A stretch of 64,000 nt of DNA, taken from assembly GCA_020796225.1 (NCBI GenBank), contig CM036756.1, positions 51,440,363-51,504,362 of the forward strand. The letters run 5' to 3'. A program made the position numbers and the translations under genes. This DNA is from Arion vulgaris (lineage: Eukaryota > Mollusca > Gastropoda > Stylommatophora > Arionidae). This document shows, in pieces, positions 36,071 to 47,104 of this stretch; the first letter of the stretch is position 1; each line of letters begins with the position of its first letter. The notes under the pieces are model-generated. The model did not search any database. It was not told the origin of the DNA and saw nothing but the letters and a program-made list of their open reading frames with translations.

Positions 36071-36405
36071 AGTTTTATTTTATTTGTAATTACTTCTGGA
36101 TAGATTGATTTATTCTCTTCTCTGTCCATGATATACGGAGGACTCTACTGTAACACTATGATCAAAAGCACTTCAGTCTGTACATTGTGAGAATGGAAAT
36201 CTGGCAAACAGGAACAGCCCAAATTCATAAGAAACTCTGGGGGCCGGTGAAGTCATGACACGCTTGGCCCTGTACCCATACCGGATAGTCGCATAGCAGA
36301 AGTTGATCGCAGAAGAAAAAGATATTCAAAAGCACGTATATGATATTTCACATGTGCAGTGTAGTAGAGAATAAGCGTAGATAACATTTTGTACTTGGAT
36401 CTGAG
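36071..36405. other. no recognisable feature
   Basis: No frame or repeat recognised. Confidence 0.45.
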
Positions 36406-36580
36406 CAGTGGCGACTCGTGGTCATTTTTCTTGGTGGGGCCAGGCAAACATTTCGGAAAAATCGAGATTTTTGGAGTATTTACTATTATTTATCTATTCC
36501 GTGAAGTTATTACCCCTTTGAGGAAAATAACAAATGTTTTTGTTCTGCAATAGATTATACTAAAGAGAGTTGGCTATTAA
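36406..36580 (+). mobile_element. hAT-like MITE, one end only
   Basis: Begins cagtggcgactcgtggtcat followed by tggtggggccaggcaaac and atttatctattccg, matching the inverted right end of the MITE at 29262-30583. I could not find the opposite end nearby. Confidence 0.7.
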
Positions 36581-36880
36581 ATAATATAAAATCAAGAATA
36601 ATTAAATATTTCGGACACATCAAACGACAGGAGCGCCTAGAGAAGATTGTTTTTAAAAAAAACCTGTCTGGAATGCAGTTTGAACATGCGTCACCCGCAT
36701 GACAACAAACCACTAATTTGTGAATTAGACCACGCGTCTTATACATGTTAAGAGATTTTGTAATATATAATATATTTTTTGTAATATATAATCTCTGCAG
36801 TAAACGTAGAAAACGACTCGTTTGCTTTGGTTGATGGCTACGTCCTGTAAAGGATATGCCACGATTTTCACTCTATATGT
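36581..36880. other. no gene
   Basis: AT-rich; tcctgtaaaggatatgccac near 36852 resembles a LINE tail. Nothing else was recognised. Confidence 0.4.
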
Positions 36881-37090
36881 AGTGCACTGTGAGAGAAGTG
36901 AAATTCTTCACTTCTGTTGTATTCTTTGCTTGATTAAGGCAATTTGGTCGAAACCTTTCTGTGTATTGTCATTGTTTGTGTATTTTGTAAATTTTTAGTA
37001 CTTTGTAACTTTGCTATTGTTAAAATGTTTTACGCGTTTCGCTCAACTAAACGCAGTTGACAACGTCACAACTGTATGAAAGAAAATTGG
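36881..37090 (+). repeat. possible Penelope-type pLTR remnant
   Basis: Contains cttgattaaggcaatttggt then cgaaacc, followed by tattttgtaaatttttagta and ctttg, the same layout as the pLTR at 56690-56786. No coding part. Confidence 0.5.
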
Positions 37091-37129
37091 GTACTTTTGT
37101 ACAATCTTCTTCTTCTTTCTTCTTTTCTT

Positions 37130-37795
37130 CCACCATTTACTTCTTTATAGAAGGGTTGGGGATGGGGAGCGTGGTGATCTTGTGTGTGGTTGTTTTAAGG
37201 CACTTTGTAAGCTGATATTCATTTTCGTAAGGCTATTCTTGATGCCATCGCTCTATCTTTTGCGTGGTCTTCCTCTTGTTTTGTACTCATTATACTTTTC
37301 CTGTGTTATTCTCTGTGGTAGGTGATACCAGGACATTCTTGTCAGGTGTCCAAACCATTTAATCTGTTGTTCTTTTATGAATTGCATGACTGATTTCACA
37401 TCCAGTTTTCTTCTGATTTCTTTGTTTCTAATTTTGTCTCTTATTGTCACACCTTCAGCTCTTCTAAGACGCCTCATCTCTGTCGCTATAATTTTCCGCT
37501 CATTGGCTGCTGTTATTGGCCATGTTTGACACTGGTAACATAGTGTTGGCCAGAAAATCGTTCTTATGAGATTTGCTTTAGTTTTTAGCAGTATCTCTTT
37601 ATGTGACAACATTGGTGTTAACTTCCCCAGTAGCTTGTTATCTTTTGTGCAACGATTGCTGATTTCGATATCGATACTTCCATCTGCTGTGAAAATTGCT
37701 CATAAGTATTTGGCCTCAATTGTTTGTTTTATTTTACGTTCTGGAGATATATTGTCAGGTTTTTGGTTTACTTATTGCCATAGTCTTTGTCTTTA
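37130..37795 (-). pseudogene. LINE-C C-terminal fragment, source-type copy of the 45-bp satellite
   Basis: Minus-strand peptide: IFWPTLCYQCQTWPI, IATEMRRLRRAEGVTIRDKI, FIKEQQIKWFGHLTRMSW, KTRGRPRKR, then, after a Trp-to-stop TAG, SDGIKNSLTKMNISLQSALK and QPHTRSPRSPSPTLL with TAA at about 37145. The NISLQSALKQPHT stretch occurs once here. The satellite at 60389-64000 is made of repeats of the same 15-codon segment. RT is missing (5' truncation near 37795). Confidence 0.88.
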
Positions 37796-37999
37796 GCTGG
37801 CCTAGATCAAGTGACTTCAGTCGACCTGTCACAGAGTTCAAAATATGCGATCTTACAGGGGAACCAAGTTCAAAGGTCACCTATGTCATAGTTTTTTTTG
37901 TGTATTATGGTTTTACACGCGCCACATGAACTCTGTAGACAAGATGTATTATTACTATTATTTTCTAGAATTTTATACTGTTTTTATATCTAATTTGGG
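37796..37999. other. no recognisable feature
   Basis: No feature seen. Confidence 0.4.
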
Positions 38000-38466
38000 A
38001 TTCAATCGATAATTAAACGGACTATTTGATCTAGAGTCCTTGTTTATCTGGGAAGTAGTTTGGCCGCGTAAGAATGAATATATCTTCCGACTGAATGAGA
38101 ATGTCATAATTGTTTTGGCAATTATCATTGCAATAGCGATCAAAGGTCAGAGGTCGTAAAGTTACATACTAGATAGGAAAATTTAAACACACCCCAGAAA
38201 TAGTGCACGGCACAATGCGTGAAGCATTAGATGGAAAATGATGAGTTTGTCTATATAATATTTTTAATAAGAATATGTTATATATTATGGTTGTTATATT
38301 ATTCTGATATAAATTTTAGTGTTATATATTCAACTTTCAAGGCTAATCAGTGTTAAGTTAAAAGTAATAATTACGAAAAATAATTTCGAAAATAATAAGT
38401 ACAGGTTAATTACTTTTGGTTTGGTAGGCCTGTTCTTACTGGCCCCTAATGACTAGGGGCGTATAC
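38000..38466 (-). mobile_element. hAT-like MITE, inverted unexpanded copy
   Basis: Reverse-complement similarity to 29262-30583: ccgcgtaagaatgaat, caaaggtcagaggtcg, gcacggcacaatgcgtgaag, ggctaatcagtgttaag and a degenerate right end near 38466. The segment expanded to thirteen copies at 29594-30243 is single here. Confidence 0.7.
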
Positions 38467-38642
38467 TAATTAGGGAGGAAAGAAGCTGAATGTAAGATTT
38501 CGCTGGTTGAAATCGAACACACCACCGAAGGCTAAGCACCTGAGCTCCAATATATACTGAACGCTGTGCACGTACATCCGTTATTGATGTTTGGCTGCTT
38601 ATATATCACAATAGAATGATAAAAGCGGCATAAGAACGATCG

Positions 38643-38668
38643 CGAGAGAGAGAGAGAGAGAGAGAGAA
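38643..38668. repeat. (GA)n microsatellite
   Basis: About 13 GA dinucleotides. Confidence 0.95.
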
Positions 38669-38679
38669 TGTAAGATTTC

Positions 38680-39622
38680 AGACTGTGTGTGTGATATTTT
38701 AGCGTTATATATCAACTTTCAAAGCTAATCAGTTTATTGTCTATTCCCAGGTGGAAGATGTAGTTGGCTGTCCACTCTTGCCGTTAGGTGTAGGGATGGG
38801 AGCTTTAATTTGCGTTCTAGGGCTAGATGAGTCGTCCAAGTTGTGTTAAATCCATGTTTATGTAGTGTGGTCTTAATATTGTCTATCAATCTTTTTCTAG
38901 GTCTTCCCTTAGCTCTAGTACCCGATCTCTTTTTATTGTATGTTGTTATTGGTGGTTGATTGTATTTCACTCTCATTATATGTCCAAACCACTGCATTTG
39001 TTGTCTTTCGATGTATTCGGTGCATGAAGTTATGCCCACTCTGCTTCTGATGTCCTAACAAAGTGTTGGTAGGAAAATACTTTTATCATCTGTCTTTTCA
39101 CTTCCATCATGATCTTTGGGTGTTGTAGTAATTGTGCCAGCTTATAGGTCACTGCATTTGCTTTTTGACTTCTTGTCTCTATTTTTCTATCGAGTTTTAC
39201 GTCCTGTGTGAAAATGCTGCTTAAATATTTGAATTCAGAAGCTTTCTTTACTCTAGTGTTGTATATTTGTATGTTTGCTTCGCTTGGTGTTCTGCTTATC
39301 TTTATGGTCTCGGTCTTTGTTTGTTTATTTTCATGTTGTACTTCCTACATGCTATTAGCAATGAATTCATGTGTTGTTGTAGTTGATCTTCGTCTTCATA
39401 GATTAGACTTTGGTCGTCTGCTAAAAGTAATTCGTTGATTTGATTATTGAATTGGTCGTAGTGATCATTGTCTATGTCAATAAGGTCTTTTCCGCACTGT
39501 AGCTAATCAGTATCCCGTTGAAAGTAATAATTATGAACAAATAATATCTAAAATAATAAGTACATGTTACTCAATATTTTTAGTTGGGCCGGGCCCCACT
39601 GACCCTTAATGACGAGACGCCC
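38680..39622 (-). mobile_element. hAT-like MITE interrupted by LINE-C
   Basis: The left part (agcgttatatatcaactttc then aaagctaatcag) and the right part (aaagtaataattatgaac, gggccccactgacccttaat, gacgagacgccc) are consecutive in the related copies. They are separated here by a LINE-C insertion flanked by agctaatcagt. Confidence 0.75.
38734..39499 (-). mobile_element. LINE-C insertion with 11-bp TSD
   Basis: agctaatcagt lies at 38723-38733 and 39500-39510. Between them is a 5'-truncated minus-strand LINE whose C-terminal peptide reads MGITSCTEYIERQQMQWFGH, IMRVKY, GTRAKGRPRKRLIDNIKTTL, followed upstream by RT-thumb remnants (around 39060-39480) with frameshifts. The 3' end on the minus strand is tgggaatagacaataa. 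Same subfamily as 17795-18530. Confidence 0.9.
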
Positions 39623-40190
39623 TTGAATCTCAGTAATATTTTTAGTTATATTGATGATATCAATATTTTGTTCTCTTGGTGTAAGGGTGTGAAATGTGTC
39701 TTTGATAATCTACTTATGATAGTTACTGTTCTTGGTCATTAATTTTACTACCAGAGAATTCAAGCATCCGATGCCATCATTGCTCTTTTCAATCACGTAT
39801 GGACTGTCAATGCATGTGCGTGTAAGCACGTGTCTGCGTGTGGAGTAGGAACAGAGCCCGCTTTCGGAAATCCCAGCGTGTAATAATTTTCTCTAAGTTG
39901 GGCTGTGAAATAAAAATCAATGGGTGATTCATCAGCAAATGTTCGAATCCAAGTGAATGAAGAATAATAACTCGACGTGTGAATCAATGAATGAATATTT
40001 TGATGTCATAACAGTTGTATTCCATTAATGACACTCTTTAATTATTGAAGTCTTGAGAAATGTCTAGATCAAACAATAATAATTCTACATTCAATCAGCG
40101 ATATGCCTTACAATGACTATATCTCATACTAAAACTAATAACTGTTAATGACTACAGCTAATACTCGGGTAGTTCACTGTCCTATTTTAG
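39623..40190. other. no recognisable feature
   Basis: No gene or repeat recognised. Confidence 0.45.
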
Positions 40191-40197
40191 AATATAC

Positions 40198-40456
40198 GGG
40201 AGTATCTGTGGCTACATGGTTAATCCCTTTCTACGGTAGTATCTGTGGCTACATGGTTAATCCCTTTCTACGGTAGTATCTGTGGCTACATGGTTAATCC
40301 CTTTCTACGGTAGTATCTGTGGCTACATGGTTAATCCCTTTCTACGGTAGTATCTGTGGCTACATGGTTAATCCCTTTCTACGGTAGTATCTGTGGCTAC
40401 ATGGTTAATCCCTTTCTACGGTAGTATCTGTGGCTACATGGTTAATCCCTTTCTTT
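40198..40456. repeat. 37-bp array of the SINE promoter head
   Basis: Seven near-perfect copies of a 37-bp unit containing agtatctgtggctacatggt. Each copy contains the A-box-like sequence. Only the last is followed by the B box. Confidence 0.96.
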
Positions 40457-40493
40457 GCGTTCAGAAGGTGGTGGGTTCAAATCTAGACCGCGT

Positions 40494-40766
40494 CGTTCTG
40501 TTCACTAGTGCATTTATTCCAGTTATCCCTGAGATTGTTGCCCGTTCTGTTCACTAGTGCATTTATTCCAGTTATCCCTGAGATTGTTGCCCGTTCTGTT
40601 CACTAGTGCATTTATTCCAGTTATCCCTGAGATTGTTGCCCGTTCTGTTCACTAGTGCATTTATTCCAGTTATCCCTGAGATTGTTGCCCGTTCTGTTCA
40701 CTAGTGCATTTATTCCAGTTATCCCTGAGATTGTTGCCCGTTCTGTTCACTAGTGCATTTATTCCA
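40494..40766. repeat. 49-bp array of the SINE body
   Basis: Six copies (last one partial) of a 49-bp unit beginning cgttctgttcactagtgcat, immediately after the B box. Confidence 0.96.
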
Positions 40767-41149
40767 TAGACACTTAGTATTTTTTCCAGAGCTACGGAGT
40801 TCGTGCTTTGTGCAATACTCTCAGCAGATGGCGTGTCATTTCTGCTGAGAGGGACCGAGCTAAATGGGGTAAATCCCGGTATAATGAAGTGATTCCTTCG
40901 GCATTAGACCCTTTTAGACCTTTTATTTTAGAATATATCTCCATACAGGCAGTGCCGGATTATTCCAGCGTGGGGCCCGTTGCAAATTTTAGCGGGGCCC
41001 AAGGTTTTGTATGATAATAAAATAAAACACAATTTTTACACACAAACTTGTCTCGATTTAATGTGAGCAAACTTAGATATAACACTAGACACATCAATTT
41101 CTTTAATTAAATTACATTCAATGTTCATTAAGGTGAGGTTATTTAGACG

Positions 41150-42140
41150 ATCTTGTCCCACCTGGGAAACACGACTTTAATGAATTTTCCATTATAAGTT
41201 TATAAAATTGCAGTTCAAGAACCTCATGCTGTTCGTTGTTAATAGCAGCAGCTACATTAGTTTTAAGAAGTTCAGCGAACTGCACGTTCGTCGCCTAGCG
41301 CTTTCTTCCAAATCCTCTTGGTAGGAGCTGCCAATATTTGGAGTTCTTTTCAAGATCTCTTCTGCTGTAAGAGATTTTTAACTGCCGTAATATTCCAAAT
41401 ACAATAGTCACTCTATGGTACGTTTCCATGCGTTTAGCTAAGACAAAAAGTACATTATCAATTATGACAATAAACACCTGACTTTCAAATTTTTCTTTGG
41501 GTGTTTGATTTTCTACAACTTCATCGAGCGTAGCAGAGCCACTGAAATCGTCATACTTAGTATTTCGCTTGCGTCGTCTTGAAGTTTATTGTTGATATTC
41601 TTGATAGTCAGTCAGTCAGGATTTTGGCTTTGGCCTCAACCTCTGAAAATGTAGGCCGCATTGCTTGAACGTACCCGTGTAACGATTCATAAAGAGCATA
41701 TCGCTTGTTAAGGTCTTGATCAGGTGACTGTAATGAAGCGCTAGACACTTGCAAGCGTTCTAGAATTCCATTCCATAAAATGGTTACTATTCCTGTTTCC
41801 AACTTACTCATCTCCAAAACTAGTCCGTACTCCTGATTGCGACACTCTACCTTTTTTTATCCATGTTATTTGAGATGTCATCCCAAACTGGTTTGATAGT
41901 GGTAAGCGCCACATAAAAGTGCCTTAGTCGCATCATCTCGGGCAGACCACCTGGTGTCCGACAGTCTCTTCAACGTCGGGAATTTTGAACCTGTATCTTC
42001 CAGTGCTTTTGTAAGAATGTCCCATCGATAGGTAGAAGCGAAAAAAAATGTATATAGGCTTTCAACAAAATCGGGGAAATGAATGACTCTATACAACAAT
42101 CTGTAGCACACTTAGCAACCAAATTCAGTGATTGTGCAAA
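41150..42140 (-). pseudogene. hAT transposase, C-terminal part
   Basis: Minus-strand frames carry HFPDFVESLYTFFFASTYRW and LKRLSDTRWSARDDATKALL (41878-42111), the TRWSAR block typical of ZMYM1-type hAT transposases. Then come VLEMSKLETGIVTILWNGIL-like sequence and DQDLNKRYALYESLHGYV (41608-41817), and degraded sequence toward 41290 where the C-terminal dimerisation (hATC) region would lie. Frameshifts and stops are present. Cut on the N-terminal side at about 42144 by LINE-A. About 140 residues of the catalytic core expected between this block and the 46078-47100 block are missing. Confidence 0.85.
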
Positions 42141-42148
42141 GAAGGGAA

Positions 42149-43545
42149 TCAGTTATCAGTTATATGAGGACTATCATCATAGCACTCCGGACATGTCCAT
42201 AGGTGCTCCGATCTGCGCCTCAGCAAATCCAGCAGCGTCCAGAGACCCAACACGCCAGTTCGATGTTGATTAATCAATCTCTTTGCATATTTAGTATGCC
42301 GTTCTTTTCGGGCTGCACCAATGTTGACAAGCATCTCTTTCAATCGGGTCAGCGAGTGGGATTCACAGCCCTGAAACTCCTCTGTTCGAAAAGACTCTCT
42401 CAATGCGTGAAGAATGTCACTTCGATCCATGGCAGCTCCTTCTGATATTGTAGCTAAGCCAGCCAATCTATCAGCTCGTTCATTACCCCTAACTCCTGCG
42501 TGCCCAGGGACAAAAATAAAGGTGATTTCTCTGATCATTGTCTGTACCAGTACCTCCACCCAGTTGGGTCTCACCATACCTGATTCGACTTTACGAATCA
42601 TGCTCATGGAGTCACTGAGTATGAAAACACGAGAGTAATTGTGAGATGCCAACCAGTTCACCGCCTCCGTAACCGCCCCAACCTCCATTGTCAAGCTACT
42701 TGTGGTTGTTGCGTAGGCCCCACTGGCCTCTCTTATTATTTTTCCTCCTGAGCGTGCTGAAAAGCCCACGCACAGCGTTGTTGGCGAACGACTGAACCAT
42801 CGGTGAAAATAACCACATCTGTATCATTGATGATGTCATTCAAGAGAGCCTCCACCTCCACGTTTAGCAGTGATAGATTAATTTGTTCGGTGTTTTTCTT
42901 AATAGATGCAATAATGCTGAAAGCAGTAGGAAATTGATGTGGCACAGCAATCCATTCCTCTCCTGTTTCAATTTCGGAAGGATCACATATTTTCCTAAGC
43001 GTATCTTCCGCCTGACTCAGCCATGATCTGCCTCTCTTGAGTCTACACCCTTTCTCCTTAATGAGTTCTTCATGGAGAGGATGTTCCTTGTTTGCATTGA
43101 TTCTTAGATATGATCGAACCCTCCAAGTTTCAATTCTGTTAGCAATAGTTGGGAGATCAAGAAGGAATCGCATTGACACTCCTGGTGTATCTTTGGTGCA
43201 TCCCAGAATGATGCGCATAACCTCATTCTGAATTCTTTCCAGTCTCACTGTTTGCGTAGGACTAATTGCTAGGAGAGCGCATGCATATTCTATACATGAC
43301 AGAACAACACCTTGGTACAGGAGCACAAGAAGGCGTTGCTCAATGTTAGCAGCCGCCATGATTCTCAGTGCGGATAGTGTGTTGCGAGCCTTGGCAATAA
43401 CTTGGTCGATATGGTCCCTAAAGCATAGACTGCGATCAAATTTTACACCCAAATAACACATAGATGCTGTCCGGGTGAGTGTATGTCCATCTAAAGTGAC
43501 ATGTGGTGTGTCAGACTTCACAATGTGATTATTTAGGAGAACCAT
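42149..43545 (-). pseudogene. LINE-A RT thumb, RNase H and C-terminus
   Basis: The thumb contains SMCYLGVKFDRSLCFRDHID and AANIEQRLLVLLYQGVVLSC. The RNase H domain has its four acidic/His landmarks: VVIFTDGSVV (Asp), LTMEVGAVTEAVNW (Glu), VFILSDSMSMI (Asp) and VPGHAGVRGNERADRL (His/Asp). The C-terminus has RSEHLWTCPECYDDSPHI. One frameshift lies near 42740-42770 between the first RNase H strand and the rest; otherwise the reading frame is long (269 plus 206 codons), so this copy is fairly young. Confidence 0.92.
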
Positions 43546-44364
43546 GATAGCACAGCTTTGGTATGGTTTATCGTTGCACCAGAAACATCACACCAGGCCA
43601 TTATGTGGTTCAGATCTTCCTGGAGTTTATTAGCAATTTCATCCCTGCTTCTCCCATGTCTGTACACCATGATGTCGTCTGCAAATGACAGCGTTCGTCC
43701 TCTGCCAGATAATTGCTGCTTCGTAATCATTATGGTGAATACATTGAATAGTACTGGAATAATGGAGACCCTGTGGTAGGCCCGGTGAAATTTTGTCGGC
43801 ACAGAGTACCAATTACACACCTGAGTGCCACTTTTCTCTCAAACAGAGCCCTTGAAATCCATCTTATGAGCAATGTATCGATTTTGAGTAGCGTGAGCAT
43901 TTGTATAAGGTATGTGATTGGAACTTTGTTGTAAGCATCCTCAAGATCTAGTACAACAGCACAAGTCTCCAAACCAGCCTGGAAGCCTTCAAAGACGTCA
44001 TAGGAAAAGATCGATGCATTACACCAAGTTTCTTTATTCCGCCTGTATGCACCGAGGGTGGAAATAACATGCGACGTTCCTCCAAATCCTGATCGAGCCT
44101 ACATGCCACTAACTTTTCCAGAAGCTTGCCCACTGTGTTCTGCATTGCAATTATTCTAAAACCGCTTATGTGTTTGTAATTTTTGTTAGGTTTTGCCAGT
44201 AGTATTAAATAACTGTGTAGCCATTCCTCCCTGATCTCGCCATCTTTTAAACTAGTGTTGAATTCTTTACTAAACTCATTCATGTCTTCGTCCGATATCC
44301 TGCTTATGTCACTGTATTGGGTATCATTTGGGCGTGGTGCAGTATTGTGTGATCTCTTAAGCAT
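43533..44364 (-). pseudogene. LINE-A reverse transcriptase domain
   Basis: Motifs in order on the minus strand: IREEWLHSYLILLAKPNKNY (RT motif 1), FRIIAMQNTVGKLLEKLVAC, AVVLDLEDAYNKVPITYLI (catalytic Asp, motif A), a frameshifted motif B near 43760-43800 where the sister copy reads GLPQGSLLSPVLFNVF, and TLSFADDIMVYRHG (FADD catalytic box, about 43660-43690), then MAWCDVSGATINHTKAVLSW. At least three frameshifts split it. Confidence 0.9.
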
Positions 44365-44373
44365 TGCACGTAT

Positions 44374-44979
44374 TTAATCACTCGTGAATTCAAGATAGTC
44401 ATTCCACTCCGTGGCGACACATTGCTCAGATAACAGGGAAATGATATTGAGTCTTGCTTCCCTATCATTTCGATTCGTCTGTTGAATAAAATGATCCAGA
44501 AATGCCATTCCTTTATCTTCATCAGTTTTTCTCCACACCAGATCGTGATCTTGAAAATCTGGTATGATACGTCTGTGTGGCGCGCCGTTCATGGTCTGGT
44601 GAAACCGCCAAAATTTCTGGAGGGAGCAATCGGAAAACATTTGTGCACAAAATTCTTGCCACCTAGCTGACTTTGCTTGGTTAGCACAAATCTTAAAAAG
44701 TGCCTTTTTCTCATCCATGTCCACTTTCAACTCCAAGATATGCTCAGACAAAGCTGTGACTGCTCGACTTTTGTCATGCATTAACCGCTCGTCTTTTGGT
44801 GCGCCAAATGGTTTCAATCTCCCCATTCCACCACAGGGGCTGCGTTATATTCTTCCGCACCTGATGAGATACCTGGGTCTTGGCATGTCGAATTTTACCA
44901 ATCGTGTCTCGAGCTGCATTGTCATACGTGAACGCTTCTTTCGACGTAATCCGACTTCTGCTCGATTGGCACCTCACGA
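44374..44979 (-). pseudogene. LINE-A EN-RT linker
   Basis: The frame contains RITSKEAFTYDNAARDTIGK, VSHQVRKNITQPLWWNGEIE and, after a shift, DKSRAVTALSEHILELKVDM, ARWQEFCAQMFSDCSLQKFW, the usual helical linker before the RT domain in this class (WWNxE ... WxxFC ... WxxxxxMNG). It ends at a stop at 44374. Confidence 0.8.
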
Positions 44980-45640
44980 TTAAGACAACGCATGGGCAGT
45001 GATCACTACCATGGTATCCCAAGACATTCCATCTACAGTAGGGAGCAAGGGTGGATGAACCAGTGCCAGGTCGATTGCCCCATCTGAATCGCCCGGTCGT
45101 TTAGCCAGCCTGGTTGCTTGACCTGTATTAAGGCACACCAAATCTATTGTGACCAATTTATCCTCCAATTCCTTTCCCTGTCGATTGGTAATGATATTAC
45201 CCCACTGTTGTCCTCTGGCATTGAAATCACCACAAAAGAGAATATTTCTTTCATCCTGTTCGAATATTCCTTGCCACCTGGAGGCATCTACCCTTCCGTT
45301 ACATGCATATACATTGACAATAACAAGGGGTGTTGATGCCTGTATTCTAACAGCAAGTAATTGCAAATCATCGCAATTCCATCCCGATACATCTACTTTA
45401 GACGCATGCAAGTTATTGCGTACAAAGATAGCCTGTCCAAGATGATTTCTGTTGTAAAATACATGAAATCCAGGGGCTTGGATTGTACCAGTACCCAAGT
45501 TGGTCTCCTGTAACGCAACAACGTCAGCACCGTAAAGAAGTTTGTCCAAGATGGGACGCTTTTGTCTGACGCCGACGCAATTCCAGTACAGTATTCGAAC
45601 GTGGTGGTGACCCAATCTATCACATTTTAGCTGTCTCCTA
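44980..45640 (-). pseudogene. LINE-A endonuclease domain
   Basis: Minus-strand frame of about 210 residues starting in LGHHHVRILYWNCVGVRQKR (the N-terminal Asn of exonuclease-endonuclease-phosphatase domains), ALQETNLGTG (metal-binding Glu), VYACNG, ILFCGDFNARGQQWG (GDFNA motif), AIDLALVHP and, after a one-base frameshift near 45015, YHGSDHCPCVV (the terminal SDH motif). The enzyme nicks the target DNA for target-primed reverse transcription. All key motifs are visible; only the frameshift and the lack of a clear ATG break it. Confidence 0.9.
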
Positions 45641-45944
45641 CTCGATTTTTCTTTCTTCGCCCTCTTCTCCTACGTGTACCTAAGACAGACACGACCATAC
45701 CTTTTCATGTATCCATATTCGTTGGTAACGTTGAAAACTGCGTCTTTGCTATGACGGGTTCTGGCGCTAGTGCACGATACTCCGTAGCACGGCCAGAAGT
45801 CCCGTTTCACGTTAGCGACTGATTCTATCCTCAGCCATACAGCTTGTCAGCAAGTGAACAACTTTAAGCTTGGATGTAGTCATATATTATGTAGCATAGT
45901 ACATTATTATTGTAAGGGTGCGAAATTTTACGAGTGAGAGGTGT

Positions 45945-46077
45945 GTTTAATCAGCGAGCCACAAGGACCATCAGTATGCATACTTTTCGATATCTGTTGG
46001 GGGAGACTGAGCACCTACGCGTCTGCCCGGAGTGCAATGACGTCAGTTTAGAAACCAATAACCAATAACCGATGCAA
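45945..46077 (+). pseudogene. LINE-B 3'-terminal fragment, plus strand
   Basis: Reads FNQRATRTISMHTFRYLLGE, TEHLRVCPECNDVSLETNNQ and ends aaccaataaccaataacc, a short repeated tail. It is the inverted counterpart of the end of the LINE at 47105-47890. Confidence 0.82.
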
Positions 46078-47100
46078 TTAGATGAATAAATTCTTCGCAT
46101 GTTGTTTTTGATAAGTATGATGTATGTCCCTTTCCTTTATTTGCATAAGTATTTATATGCTGAACCAGAAAAATGTCAAATTTGGCTATTAATTCCAACA
46201 AACCTAAATAATTTCCATTATGAGGTTAACCAATAGTTTCATCACTACCCCGAAATGCAAGATCTCGTGCTGCTAAAAAATTGGATAACTGAAGTAATTC
46301 GTTCTAAAAGTGTCCGCCAATATTTTTGTTCGATCTCAATTTGACTTACAAGTTGAGAATCCACATGCGCATCTTTCTTTTTGCAAACTAACATCGACAT
46401 TATCGCTTGTCTATGATAGGTGCTTTCTTATGTCTTTTCAACAAATTATTTGCGTTTTTCCAGTCGTCAAATCCTTTTTCGTAAACCGTGACGAAGAGCC
46501 TGAATCAGTAACTTTGCAAACAAAAGAGAAAAGATGTCCTTTACTTTCTGAATAACACAACCAATCTCTCACATGAGTTTTGTTCGTTGGTTTATGTGTA
46601 TCTGTGAGAAACGACTTTCGACAAAATGGTGGGTTGTTTTCTTTATCTTATGGTTTTTTCTTTTTGAAGACAAAAATCACTGTTCATATGTGGTACTTCG
46701 CTACTTCCTTTGCAATTCAAAATCTCGATTGAAGTTGCTTGACCATTCATCAATATCGGTGGAATACATTTTACTTTCGTTGTGTTTTTGGCTTGTAGAA
46801 GATGTTGCTACATTAGAAGCATGTGCTGACTGTGCTTTCTGCCACTCTTTGGCTTGAAGATGAAATGGCTAAATTGGAAGGACTTGCTGTACATTATACT
46901 TCCGTTTGTCTTGTGGAAAATGTGGCTAAATCGTGAAGAGTTGCTGATCTTAATGATAATTTTGGTAATGATGATTCTTCTATAGCACTGCCTTCATCTA
47001 CTACACCGTTAGACGCGACTTCTGTATTTTCTGCTTCGATTTCTTTGGAGTCAGCACCATCACACACGACATTAAAAAATTCAGACAGCTTGCGTGTTTT
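46078..47100 (-). pseudogene. hAT transposase, N-terminal part
   Basis: The minus strand reads KGFDDWKNANNLLKRHKKA (the zinc-finger-proximal GFxDWKNA motif), then IEIEQKYWRTLLERITSVIQ, AARDLAFRGSDETIG, NGNYLGLLELIAKFDIFLVQ, HINTYANKGKGHTSYLSKTT then CEEFIHLIAS, all hallmarks of ZMYM1-like hAT transposases. The frame breaks at 46078, where the LINE-B fragment begins. The TTF-type zinc finger would be upstream around 46560-47000 but is badly decayed. Confidence 0.86.
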
Positions 47101-47104
47101 TGAT

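Larger units (their letters stand above)
40195..40915 (+). mobile_element. tRNA-derived SINE expanded by two internal arrays
   Basis: Head with A-box-like tggctacatggttaatccc, then B-box-like ggtggtgggttcaaatctag at 40467-40486, then a body ending gtgctttgtgcaatactctc ... ggtataatgaagtgatt. The tail matches the SINE at 8310-8530. The head is present seven times and a body segment six times. Confidence 0.82.
42145..45930 (-). mobile_element. LINE-A, nearly full-length I-like retrotransposon
   Basis: About 3.8 kb on the minus strand: 5' untranslated region (45640-45930), apurinic-type endonuclease, reverse transcriptase, RNase H and a C-terminal Cys motif, then a short repeated tail (ataactg-type) at 42145. 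The domain order EN-RT-RNase H points to the I superfamily. It lies inside the hAT transposase, so it is younger. The 5' untranslated region carries only one copy of the segment multiplied at 58840-59262. Confidence 0.92.

Noticed and set aside
45656..45700. Second 35-bp array in the full-length LINE-A 5' UTR
   Set aside because: Only one unit is present here. The array is confined to the 58840-59262 copy.
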